Source: Oasisia sp. SBJ-2009 (Eukaryota > Annelida > Polychaeta > Sabellida > Siboglinidae). Taken from it: a stretch of DNA of 64,000 nucleotides. Under the pieces are notes generated by a model, which was not told the origin of the DNA, searched no databases, and saw only the letters and a list, made by a program, of their open reading frames with translations. Where the stretch lies: positions 47,290,388 to 47,354,387 of the forward strand of contig OZ024860.1 of the NCBI GenBank assembly GCA_964017155.1. Reading direction: 5' to 3'. A program made the position numbers and the translations under genes. Shown in pieces: positions 50,051 through 63,095 of this stretch. Numbering within the stretch: the first letter of the stretch is position 1; every line of letters begins with the position of its first letter.

Positions 50051-50255
50051 ATGGCGTCTCAGAAGTCCTACGCGGTGTCCACGGACTCGAAGAGTGATGG
50101 CGTTACGGCGGACCAGAAATACGACTCGGAAGGGCTGCTGCCGGAACGGGAGACATGGGTGAACAAGCTCGACTTCCTTCTCGCCTGCATCGGCTTCTCC
50201 GTCGGTCTCGGGAACGTCTGGCGGTTCCCCTACCTGTGCTACAAGAACGGCGGAG
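50051..50255 (+). CDS. Gene B exon 1 (N-terminus, TM1)
   Basis: Residues 1-68 plus one base, donor GGAG|GTGAGT. The tail ending [16 protein letters not shown] leads into TM1. The conserved stretch from ETW onward is nearly identical to gene A, while the earlier tail shares no obvious similarity. The frame is open upstream to 49829, so the start is a choice and not proven. Confidence 0.88.
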
Positions 50256-52145
50256 GTGAGTTGGGGCCAGTGCGCTACGTGTTTGCGCTTCCACGGCATT
50301 GCCGCTTACGGGAATGCCGCGAGGAAACGGGCGCTGTTTATTGGGGGCGAACGTAGCCGGCGAGTCGATTTTATGCGTGGATTTCAGGCTGCCCATCGTC
50401 TGGTAATGTGCACTAGTGAATGTTAACTTACGACGTAGCCCACAGCCGCAGGATAGTGGTGTAACTAGTCGTCTAGACGGCAATACATTCCCACCTACGC
50501 GTCGTCACGTGTTAGTGTAGGTATCAGGTTTCGGAGTGCGCGGCCAAATATTAACAGTATTACTTACCGTACACATAGAAGACGCATACTTGCAGTTACC
50601 CGATCTTGTGGTTCGCCACGTAAAACATGTTCTAGTTGATGAATTCGTGCCATGAATTAATATCATAAGCCATATGTGTAAATTCGTATTTGACACTCTG
50701 CGAGTGCGCTAAACAAGCGTACTATCAATAGCACCGTGAGAACTATGTATATACTCGGTGTCTGCAACGGTGAGAGGGACGCAGGGGCCTGGTTTGTCGT
50801 ATACTGTGTCGCTGCCAAGCCTGTCACTATCGTAAACACACGATAAACATCTCCAAGTGTCCGTTTCGTATTTCGAAATAAGATACTGTGTATGTTTAGA
50901 CGTTGTTTGTTTATTCCGCGCTCGCACGGCAAGAGGATCGTGTGGGGTCTTTGGGGACAATCCTGGTCAGTTGACTGACCATCGGCTGTTAGTGTACACA
51001 TAAACTTCCTTCGTAATCCTCAAATGGGCTAAATATATGTTCATTATTGTAGGCCTACATTATGTGGTGTAGTTTTGACGTGGCGCTTAGAAGTTGCCCA
51101 GTTCGTTTGTCGCTCTGCTACTGTAATTACGTCAGCTTCTCTTTTGCAACGTTGCGTCGTGATATATGATTGATTGCCACTTGTGTTTTATCGACTTCGT
51201 AATTCATGAACACAAATCAACACAGCGACATTTCCCCAGTAATTTGGACACAGCCATGTCATATTTGTGAAATCAGCCATATATCGAGGTACATCCTAAT
51301 ATGATGTCTAACCATGTGCAACTAAGTGGTAAACAGGATATGTAACATTTACAATAGCGCTTGCGTGTCGACATTTGCCCGAGATGCACAACACAATCTA
51401 CCTATAATATGTATGCGCAATTTGTACACATTTACCCACAATGCGTGTCGACATCTGCATTGTTGTCATCAACCGCAAAAACGACCCTGGATAAAATAAT
51501 CTTGGGTGTGTTGGGTAAAGACGCGTTGCTTAGTTCGTACACACCCAGTACTTAAGCAAAGAATTAAATAGCGATTACAATGTTTTGATGCGGGGCCTGC
51601 GACGTGTATGTTTTGTGAGACTATGACAGGCGTAACATAAATCGTGACTCGGCCCTGCACTTAACCGAACGTATGCCCTATTTAAAAACCATTGTCGACA
51701 AAAACAAAAAACATCCCAGTGGCCTGCCGAGACGCACGCAAGCAGCTGACACTCCATCATGAGTTGCGAGTGTCCATCTGTAGGCTATTCTTCACTTGGG
51801 GTTATTACCCTGTCATCATCGATCATTATTCTCCGGCCGAGGGTGTTCTTTTTCCCCGACCTATCAGCTGCGTCGTTTCCACAAACTTGTGTTGCGTCCA
51901 TCACTACTCGGTTAATCACGTAGACTGTATGTGGCAGCTTCCTCAGGCCTCGATCCTGTATTTTGTGTGCGATTGATGACAGTTGTGGCAAAACGTTAAC
52001 TGAACGTTGTAAATGTGTTTAAAAAATCTTAGGCAGGATTGGAAGAAACCCCAGGCAACGTTGTTTATGTCTCCGAGTACGTAACGATTTAATCGCTTGC
52101 ATTTTGTGCAATCTACTATGATAAAAGCTATACACTTTAAGTAGT

Positions 52146-52190
<45 letters not shown>

Positions 52191-52202
52191 CGTGCGTGTG
52201 TG

Positions 52203-52234
<32 letters not shown>

Positions 52235-52264
52235 TGCGTGCGTGTGCATGCCTGCGTGTGTGTA

Positions 52265-52304
<40 letters not shown>

Positions 52305-55300
52305 CGTGCGTGTGCGCGTGCGTGCGTGCGTGCATGCCTCCGTGCGTGCGTGCGTGTGTTCATGTGCGTGTGTGTTTAATTAATTTACAATATATATCGT
52401 CAGCATGAACTACCACGTTGTAGGTAAATTAAAAGAGTAGATTGACTGCAACTATATAAGACCAGTTTATTTCGCTCTCGCAGCTAATATCAACATTTTG
52501 TGAATATCAACAAATTCAATATTTCAGTACTTTGTATAAAATAATAACAATAACGCACGGTATCCTCCTAAAGATTAATGAAAACAAATCACAAAGATTA
52601 AAGTTTACTCACTATAGGATCTAGCATATAGTCACAATCACATCCGTCACACTAATTACGGAGAACCAGGGCTACCCTACGCTGACCCACACTGATCCCA
52701 TGTTGACCTCACCGAAACAGGGATAACAGTAACTGGCCTTCACGTGACCAATTCGTGGAAATGAAATCGTCCTGTTTACGTATGGTCGGTGGCTTTTGGT
52801 GCGACTTGTATAGCTCTTCCAAAACACAACGTCAGTGTTGCTTGTTTTTAAGAATAAGGCCCCTTAAAGTGTGGTGAAGCTCGCATAAAGTCATGCTAAA
52901 CTTCGACATATTTAAACAAAAATAACTACAGGGAGTAGGTGATTAAAATGTGAAATGTTTGAAGTACTCTCTTTCAACATACTTATATAGACATTTGTTA
53001 ATTAAGCAAAATATTACAACTAGAAATGTTGAACTTGTCAGTAGCTGTTAGAGAGTTCTTTCGAAAGCACTAGCGCACAAATATATAACATAATTTACAT
53101 GCTACGATTATTAGCGTCCTCCAAAGATCCGTCCACCCGTCCGGTGGACGGGTAAAATCCATTATTTTATATATTTATTTACAACGCAGTAACTGCGAAG
53201 TACTCCCAAAGTATTCGAAACACATATATTATAGTACTTTGGTATATACAAATTGTGTGAGTAAAAGTACAAGTAAAAAGTATTATGTGAAAAATCGGTA
53301 AACGCGTATGAAGTAGCGAGTACGTCGATGACAACCACGAAACAGTAACGCTTTGATGTTGCGACTGCCCGCTGTGAGTACGGTGAGGTTATGGGTTGTT
53401 TTGTTCCATCGGAGCAACATATTGAAGCAGAATATAGTAGGTAACTTTATACGTGGCGGCTGGGGGTAAAGATAGATTCGGATCGTTGTTAAGCGTCACG
53501 GTTCACTGAAGAATACCCGTTCACAGGAAAACACCCCGCGTGTCATGCGCTATTAACTCGGTTAAATCCCCCTTGCGTGTTTATGTCGTGCAGTCATATG
53601 ATTCATACTCAACTGTTATTATTATTATTATTATTATTATGATTAACAGTTGCGTTGTTGCAGTAAACCGTATTGTTTAACCAAGCGGAACCGCTCACGT
53701 ATTGAGAACGTATGTAGGCCTTAGGACAGAAGCGACATTTACGTAGCAAGTCTAACAGCGGGTTAGGTTGACACTGAACGAAGGTGTTTTAATTGAACGT
53801 CTACACCGAGCAGTTGAGTATTTAGGCCAAGTGTTTCCCCCCACGGGTTCTTTGTAATTGTAAAGCGACCTTACTGTCCAGACAAGAATGCAGTGGAAGG
53901 CCCAAATGGCGTACATTTGCCGCAGTCGTAATGAATGAACGTAACGTAGTGGAGGCAGACGCAACGTCAAGATAAGCCAGGTTCGTCAGAACCGCGTGCA
54001 GCCGATGTCTAGCCTTGGCCCAGTTTGTCCAGTCTACGCTGCCCCAGTTGCGCTCAGGTGAATGGATGAGTACGTCGCTCTGTAGACTGTGTAGTCTTCG
54101 CGCATAGTCTTCGCGCATTAATTGTAGCATGGCTGAATTTTGACATATATGCCATATTCATTTGAAACAGTTTGCTGCGGCGCAGACGATAGGATACTGC
54201 GCTATGTAAACACACACCTTTGGCATGAACGTTCACTGTCTACGTGATATCCCAGGTTGCTTGTGTACAAACACTCACCACTGCGATACGTTCTGTTGGT
54301 GGAGTAATTTACAAACGAATAAATGTTCACCGCAATGTGCAATTTCACCAGCAGGGTTGCCACTGGTCAGAGAAAAGTCAGGGAAATTCACGATCAGGGA
54401 AAAGTCAGGGAATTTTGTGCTGGGTCAGGGAAATTTGAGATTTTGAGAAAAGTCAGCGAAATACAGGAAAATCCCTTGAAAGTCAGGGAAATTTGACTTT
54501 CTTATGTCATACGCGTAACGCCGCGAACTCGAATTCATTACGCTTAACGATCCCGTGAAACAATGTTGATACCACAAACATATGCTGTTTAAAATGTGGG
54601 TAGGTTTTAGTGGTATAGGAATTGAACAAGGCAATCTGAGTGGGCATCGAACACTTATTGCATTTTGTAAATTAATTGCTAATTATATCTACATCGCGCA
54701 TACATTTTCATGATTACTCAGCCAGCATGGTCAGGGAAAATGAAATTTTGAGTCAGGGAAAAATCAGGGAATTTTGAAAGCTTCCATGGGTGACTACCCT
54801 GACCAGTAACAAGCCACATTGCATTTCTCCTGCAGTATGTCGGTGTCCGACGGAAACAGCTTCAGGACACCATGAATCCTTTATCTCAATATTTAGGATA
54901 TCCCACTCACCGACCGGTTTTCGCGTGGTCCACACATCGTAAATGTGTGTTAACAAAATCGTTCAGCTTCTTTTGAAAGATTGATCAGCAATGACATGCA
55001 TCTTTTGTTTTAGTCAGTTTCCATTTAATAGTGGTCTGTGTGGGTTGGTGTGCATTCAATACATTCTTCGTGTTCCATCTTTGAGAGCGGCCGCCACGTC
55101 TATACACTTTTTCAGTTATAAAAATGTCAACCAGCGGGACCAGCCGATAAGAGGCACCGGTTAGTAATAAATGTCATATTTTATGCACTCGTATTTGATT
55201 ATTTGTGAGGATTTTTGCGGGGAACTATACACGATTTACAAATACATTTCGGAGATTGTAAACACAAAATACCATAAATCTTCAGCTGCACTACCACGAA

Positions 55301-58300
55301 CGTTATATGGCCTCTTGCGTTGACGCAGCTTGATGGTGAAATATACGCCACATTTTGCGAGTATTTGTATGGTGGCTATTACGAGAATGTCACTTGCGAA
55401 AAAATCCACTTGAAGAATATGTTTTTCAGTATACACCAATCCAGACAGACCACTGTTATAGGCAAATCGAACACAACAAGAATGGAGGCCAATGCTGAGC
55501 CATGCAGCTTTCAAAAGCAGCTGAACATTGTTGCTAGCATGCATTTACGTAGATGGCGCCATTTTCGGCGGACCACGGGTGAAACCAGGCGAGTGGGCTA
55601 TCGTATTGAGAAACAGGATTCTTGAAGAATTCAAATGACTTTCGAAACATATATTGGTTTTGAAATAAGTAAGTTTAATAATTACGACGAATATATCATT
55701 AGAAAAGTTGCCCTGCTCTTGAATGTTAGGATTTAAAGTCACCTCGCCACAATAGTGCGGGAGGTTTCACTCTATACGGTTAAGATTATTATTCTAGATA
55801 AACTGGCTTTCCTAAGTTTGACCAGACGCGATCGAAACTGTTCCGTCGCTGCCTTGATAATTTTCATTTTGTTTACCGGAAGAATCTACGAAATATAAAT
55901 AATCATCGATCAATCAGCCGTGTAAGAGGTTGCGAATAGCATTAGCGTTACACCCGCATTGTCTTCTGCGTCATATTTCTTTACTTAGTTAATTCTGGTA
56001 GCAACTCTAAACAACTGGCCATATTGCAAGCAGGACTATGTTTATTGTCGCGTTGACCCCAGTTGGCGGTGGATATGTAGCTTTCGTCTGTGGAGGAGTA
56101 GCATTCTTTGCACAGAAACATTACTCAGTTGCTCACTATACGACGCATCGCTAAGCACGTGACGTAACTTTATGTTTGCGTTAGGATGACGGGTTGGCCG
56201 TCTGCCAGCGGTAACGCTGGTTTTGTAGTCTCTAGTAGCAGTAATACAAGAAATGAACCTGTCAACTTTCGTTTTTTTAGTGTTGCGCGCGCGTATGTGC
56301 ACGTGCGACACACTGACATGTAGGCAGACAAACATTACTTACTCCTATGTTTGCTTATTTAAGCAAAATCACGTCGTGTACTACAAAATACAATCGTCTT
56401 AGCGTTAAGGACGTTTTAATGGTTACATGAAACAGGCTCAAGATCATTCTACGTATTTGAATAGATCTACCAATTGATCTGTCTCAATCAAACCATAAAA
56501 AAAATCGGGTGCCGTCTGTGTGCATTCCTTTGTACATTATGCTGAAACTCCCAGCACAGACATTCGTCTTGATGACAACAATGTAAGGAACATTTTTAAA
56601 GCGACAACTCTATGCGGAAATGTTTTATTTATTAAATGTCATGCAGCAATAATAGTGTAATCAACGTAACCAATATTATTGAAAAAAGGCAAAGCAGTAT
56701 TTTATTGTGACGTACTGGACACATCAAATGATTACGTCAAACTTTGCCTAGCAACCAGGTACGACAAGCTTGCTAAAATGCCCGTTTTTCTTGTAAGTAC
56801 TTACTGAATAGGTGAGCCCCTCGTCGTGTACTTTATAGCCCACGGATTGTGTATTTGACCCAAATGAACGCGGTCTGCATCAGATACGTCGCTACAGTTC
56901 GTGTATTTTTAGGCTTTTGAATATACGTAACAATGGCAGACTTATTCATTTGACTCCACCTTCGTCATCGGCTGACACAGTTGACTCACGTTGATGGGAC
57001 GACATCAACTGGTCCTTGTGGTAGGCAGACGTGTCGCGTGCAGCAGTGAATGGAGGCTCATTCGTCGTCGTTACGACTGTCTCTTGACTTTATGTATTTC
57101 CAAGATCACTTTATACAACGCATCGCTAAGCACGTGACGTAACTTTATGTTCGCGTTAGGATGACGAGTTGGCCGTCTGGCAGTGGTAACGCAGGGGTTT
57201 TGCAGTCTCTCGTAATAGTAATACAAGAAATGAACCTGTCAAATTTAGTTTTTGTGGTGTTTTGCGCGTGCGTGTGTGCATATGCGACACACACACACAG
57301 GCATGTAGGCAGTCAGGCATTGATGTGTGCAATGTGTGCAATGTGTGCGTGCAGTCATGTGCGAAACACCCCGCACCTCAGCCCACGGAATGTCATGGTG
57401 ACCTAGATCACCAACCAACCATGCACGAAATGTTTCATAACTCCTAATGATGCTTTCATGCCGTATTTGTGCACGAGAATGATGAATGAAGGCCGACTTT
57501 GTAACTTTGTTCAGTAACAGTCAAAAGCCGGGTAACATTGCGCTGTGCTACATTACATCTCACGCCACGTCGCCTCAAGGAAACACCTACGATCATTTAA
57601 ATTTCAAGCGCAGTTGTCGCGATGTGAAATAGGTTTGAATAATTTACAAGAGCCGATCTAGGAAAGAATCTCGTCTTTAACGTTTACAGTGTTTAATACC
57701 GAAAATCCAGCAGGCAGAACATGCTCTATTGTAGGCTTCATCCTTACCTTGGATCTTTATGAAAATGCAATTGCATAAGCAATAAATCAGTACTTGCAAT
57801 ACTGCTAGTATGTATGTTAAATATGCTACTTGATAATAACCTTGCGTAAATATAACATTTAAGTATTTCTGAGATGACATCTGCAACATCGATAGCGCGT
57901 TGATTGTGGTAATACATCGGCCAACATTATATTATACATATAGTGATAATTATAAGGTGTATTTTAAGCACTTTTCTTCTGCTTCTGAACTGTCGATCGG
58001 AGGAAAAGGGGTCTGAATCATGACGGCAACCGCCCGCCGTGACGACTCTTGTAAAATGTCATCAGTTCTATGTTGTCTGTGTCCTCTGTAAGAGCCGCTG
58101 CTCGTTCTGTCTGATATGAAGCCAAGATAAGTAGACAAAACCCACGCTCGGTACTTAAGTCATATACTTATTGAGCTGGAATCTTGTTCTCTTAATTCCC
58201 AATGCCAGAATAAACAGACACATACATACACCCACACCCACCCACACCCACCCACACACACACACACACACGCACGCACGCACGCACTCACACACGCACT

Positions 58301-58319
58301 GGCGCACACACGCACGTAT

Positions 58320-58383
<64 letters not shown>

Positions 58384-61300
58384 AAGATAGCGATGAAAAC
58401 AACGATGATGAAAATGATGACGTCATTGCAGGTGCCTTCCTCCTTCCCTACCTGATCTGCGTCGTCATCGGTGGCGTGCCGCTGTTCTTCATCGAGGTCG
58501 CCGTTGGTCAGTTCATGTCCTTGAGCGGCATCCATGCATGGAAGATCTGCCCAATCCTACAAGGTCAGTAATGTCCTCTTCAGTGGTAGTCACCGATGAC
58601 CCTACTTTATGTGACCAAACGTATTGTGAACACATGATGTCCTTTGATCATATATCGTGTTTGTACCATTACTCGTATGTCGTTGCCCTTATTTGGTGTC
58701 CGATTGTCAAGGTGATCCGCCATCTTGGCTCCACATGGGACCCCAAACGATGCGGTTGTATTTTGATACTTAATGCCACGTCTAATGTCTGACAATGTCA
58801 TGTAAGTTCTTCGGGTGACCGCCCAAAAACGTGCAGCTGAAAAAATAGTGGGCGTTTCCTTCATTAGATTGCAGTAGACGCTGGCGTGCATTCTTGCTGT
58901 TGTTGTGCCACATGCTGTGGTTGCTAGGACACGAGACCGGATGTTACGTAATGGCTAATTGTCCCAATGATCAAATATTAATTGAACACATAAAATGTTA
59001 ACATAAAATATTATTACATGTTGAAATTACTTATGACCAAATGTGTTGGGACCAAATGCCGCGTGACTAAATCGTTTCAGTTAAAATGTCTTGTGAGCAA
59101 ATATTTCGTGACTAAATGTCTCATAATGTCTTTCAACCAAATGTCGTGTGTTCAAATGTTTTGTGAATAAAGGTCGTGATCAAATATGTTATGATCAAGC
59201 GTCTCGTGAGAAAATGCCGTGTAGCCAAATATCATTAAATGAAATGTGTTGTGACGAACATATTGTGACCAAATATGATATGACCAGTGTTGTGTGACCA
59301 TCGTGTAACCAAAATAAGAATAAAGTATTCTTCTCCGGGGCTGGATATACCGAGTTATAGACGTTATATCCCAAGTCGCTTATGTCCCAAGTCACTTACG
59401 TCCCCATAATTGTGGACGATATGTCCAAAAAGTTATGTTTAAAATGCAGAAAAGACTTTGGGTATAACATCAATCCAAGGCTAGCCTTACCCTCCTTTGG
59501 GCCTAGTCTAACGGTACTTAGCTAAAGATTGTTTGACAATTGTCGTCAGACAAAATGTCGTGTGGCGTGTGTCATACGTAGTTGTTGCGGTGTCGCGCTT
59601 ACATTTTTCCGGTCGTTATAAACTTTCCGATTGACGTTTCTGCGCATGCGCGATAAATGTAAAATCATCAATATGCAGCGCTACGACAAAGGATTTTTGG
59701 TATAAATGCCACGGGCTGCTCGTTAACTCTCATGTGGTGATTACTGTGAAGAGTTGCTTAAAATGTCGTTGAATACAATAAAATATTAGGTTTGTTTAAA
59801 TCATTGTCACGGATTATGGCGCATCACAGTCACATGATTTATGCTTGCTATCTAAACATGCCTCAAAATTTGTTTGCCTCATGCTCATTTGCGACAAATA
59901 ACTTTGCTAAGAGATTATATAATGTCCCAACGAAGAACCCGTAGTATTTATACCATAAAAGGGTTGCCCTTTAGCTGCACATTGATGATTTTACATTTAT
60001 TGCGCATGCGCAGAAACGTCAATCGGAAAGTTTATAACGACCGGAAAATGTAAGCGCGACACCGCAACAATTACGTTTGACACACGACACACGACATTTT
60101 GTCTGACGACATTTGTCAGACAACCTTTAGCTAAGTACCGTTAGACTAGGCCCAAGGCACAGTAAGGCTGGCCTCGCATTGATGTTATGCCCAAAGTCAT
60201 TCCTGCATTTTAAACATTACTTTTTTGGACATATCGTCCACAATTGTGGGGACATTTATAAGTTACTTGGGACATAAGCGACTTGGGATATAACGTCTAT
60301 AACTCGGTATATCCAGCCCCGGAGAAGTATAGTTTTAGTTTATTTAAATATAAGCGCTACACCGGTGTGTAGGTATCGGCTGGGCCACGACGTCCGTCGT
60401 CTTCTTCGTCAACTGTTACTACAATATCATCCTGACGTGGGCGCTCTACTACTTCTTCGCGTCCTTCACCCTTGACCTCCCTTGGGACAGCTGCGACAAC
60501 TACTGGAACACGGAGAATTGTGCGCTGACGTTCGATGTCGAAAGGAATAACTCGAATCCCGTAAACAAGACGCTCACCGACCCAACGACAGAATTTTGGG
60601 AGTGAGTAAACCCACAGTGGATCATTTCCCTAGCATTATTATCATGTCGTAAGCCTGAATTTACGGTTTACAAATCGATTTCGATCCTTAATCTTGACCC
60701 AAAATTTCCACATCAGGACACTTCCGCCGGTGTATCGCGGAAATAATGTCCCATGTGAAACGGCGTCGACGTTTTGCATGTTGAAAAATCCTGTGAATGT
60801 AACGACGGATTATGTAGGTGGCCCTAAGCAGTCAGATTGTAACATCGCTTTGCTGTCCACGTATGCGATGTTTCAGTGCATGATTAATTACATATCTCGA
60901 GCTGTTTATTATGGTTTTCAAAAATAACGAAAAGGTTCATAACTAGTCATTATTTAAGCATGAAACAAACAGTTCCAACGTTTCTGTTAGGTGATTAGAT
61001 GATTAGGAGGTTGACGCGCAATAGCACAGTTTAATTAGAGTGCAGCTTAAGGTACGTAGTTGAGAAAATGAACTACATTGCTAGCGTCAGCAGACCACCT
61101 ATTTTAATTAATTTGTTTTTCGATGAAAATGCGCCCCATAGAGAACCATGTTCCTCATGCCTACGTCATCCTCGTATGTATGCATTTGTTTTTTGTTTAA
61201 ATTAAACGTTTGATCAAAATAAATTAGTTTAGGAATGAATCAAGCCAACGATCCCAGGAACTGAATGTTAACAGAGAATGAGACGAGTGGACCTGGGCCC

Positions 61301-62900
61301 CCGGAGGGGATGCACTCAATGCGCCAAAGTCAGCGTATTGATACGTAGATTGAATATAGCAAATATGTAAAATATATTACAAAATATACAAATATATCAA
61401 ATAAAATATACAAAATATATACAAAATGAAAACTGACGCATTCTGATGCATTCTCTTCACAGGAGGAAGGTGCTGTCGATATCAAAAGGAATCGACACGG
61501 CCGGCGTTGTGAAGTGGGACCTGCTGTTGTGTCTTCTCCTCTCTTGGGTCCTCGTCTACTTCTGCATATGGAAGGGCGTCAAGTCGTCGGGAAAGGTACG
61601 TGCTACGTCAGGAGAGTTCTGTCCGCTGGTAGTAAACTAGACAGAGTAAGGCGCAGCAGTAGACAAAGTAGGCGCGCTGTAGCGCTTAGGCCTACATTTT
61701 TCCGGCGTTATAAACGTTCCGATTGACGTTTATACGCATGCGCGATCAATGTAAAATCATCTATGTGCAGCGATACGACAAAGCATTTGTGGTATAATTA
61801 CTACGTGCTGCTCGTTATGATGTATGTAATATCTCAGCAAAGTTATTTATCGCAAATTAACAAAAGGCAAAAACGTTTTGAGGCATGTTTTGATAGCAAG
61901 CACAAATCACATGACTGTAGTACGTGAGTGTAATCCGTGATAGTGATTTAAACAAACGTAATATGTTAATGTATTGAACGACATTTTAGGCAACTCTTTA
62001 CAGTAATCATCACAGGAACGAACAGCACGTGACATTTATACTAAAAATGCTTTGTTGTCTCGCGATGTAGTGTACATTGATGATTTTACATTTATCGCGC
62101 ATGCGCAGAAAGGTCAATCGGAAAGTTTATAATGACCGAAATAATGTAAGCGCGACAACGCATCACATTGCACATGTGTCCTATTGCTGCATGTCGATGG
62201 ATGTCTTCACAGATCGGTAGCGTTTATGAAAGTTTATTCAAAACATTGTACTCTGAACATTGTTAACAACAACAAAATGCAATCCAAACCGGCAAATTTA
62301 ACTACAATACTACAATGTTTGAAAGGCGTAAACTTTAAGTCAATGACCTTTGTGTCAATTTACCCCTGACAGATAAAATATATATTTACTTCATTCAAGC
62401 TATGGAATCTCTGTACCGTATTATTCGGTATCACTGTTTATTTACGATCTTTTCCATTTCTTCGTGGTACCGCTAGATTTACAATCCAGCGTTTGTTAAT
62501 GTTAGCCATAAGTTGTTGAGTAGCAAATTATCGACAGTAAAAACGGCAGCTTACCGATTGAATCGACAGAAGATTGAACGTTGTAGACTTTAAATGCCAT
62601 ATATACGGCGGCATGTCTTCAGGTGGTGTACTTCACGGCGACGTCGCCCTATCTCCTTCTCACCATTCTACTCATCCGAACCTCTCTACTGGACGGAGCC
62701 AGGGAGGGCATCATCTTCTACATATGGCCAGACTTCACGTCACTTTCCGACATGCAGGTAAACAGTATGGAAAAGAGAGAGAGAGAGGGAGAGGGAGAGT
62801 GATGGAGAGAGAGAGAGAGGGGGGGAGGGAGGGAGTGAGAGGGAGAGAGAGAGGGTGGAAGGGAGAAAGAGGGGAGAGAGGGCGGAGAGAGAGAGGGAGA

Positions 62901-62941
<41 letters not shown>

Positions 62942-63019
62942 TGGGGTGAAGAGAAGATGATGAGAGAATTAGGAGAGAGGGGTGTCGGGAGTGAAATGGA
63001 GTGAGGGAAAGAGGGGGAC

Positions 63020-63095
<76 letters not shown>

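Larger units (their letters stand above)
54818..58224. other. Gene B intron 1, right part
   Basis: No coding signal. It contains a direct duplication of about 200 bp (56135-56335 and 57112-57320). Confidence 0.4.

Noticed and set aside
53130..53165. GTCCACCCGTCC segment resembling the hAT-type MITE interior
   Set aside because: Too short to claim as a copy; neither end of the element is present.
59322..60335. Target duplication of the fold-back element
   Set aside because: GTAT occurs near both ends but at different offsets, so no clean duplication can be defined.
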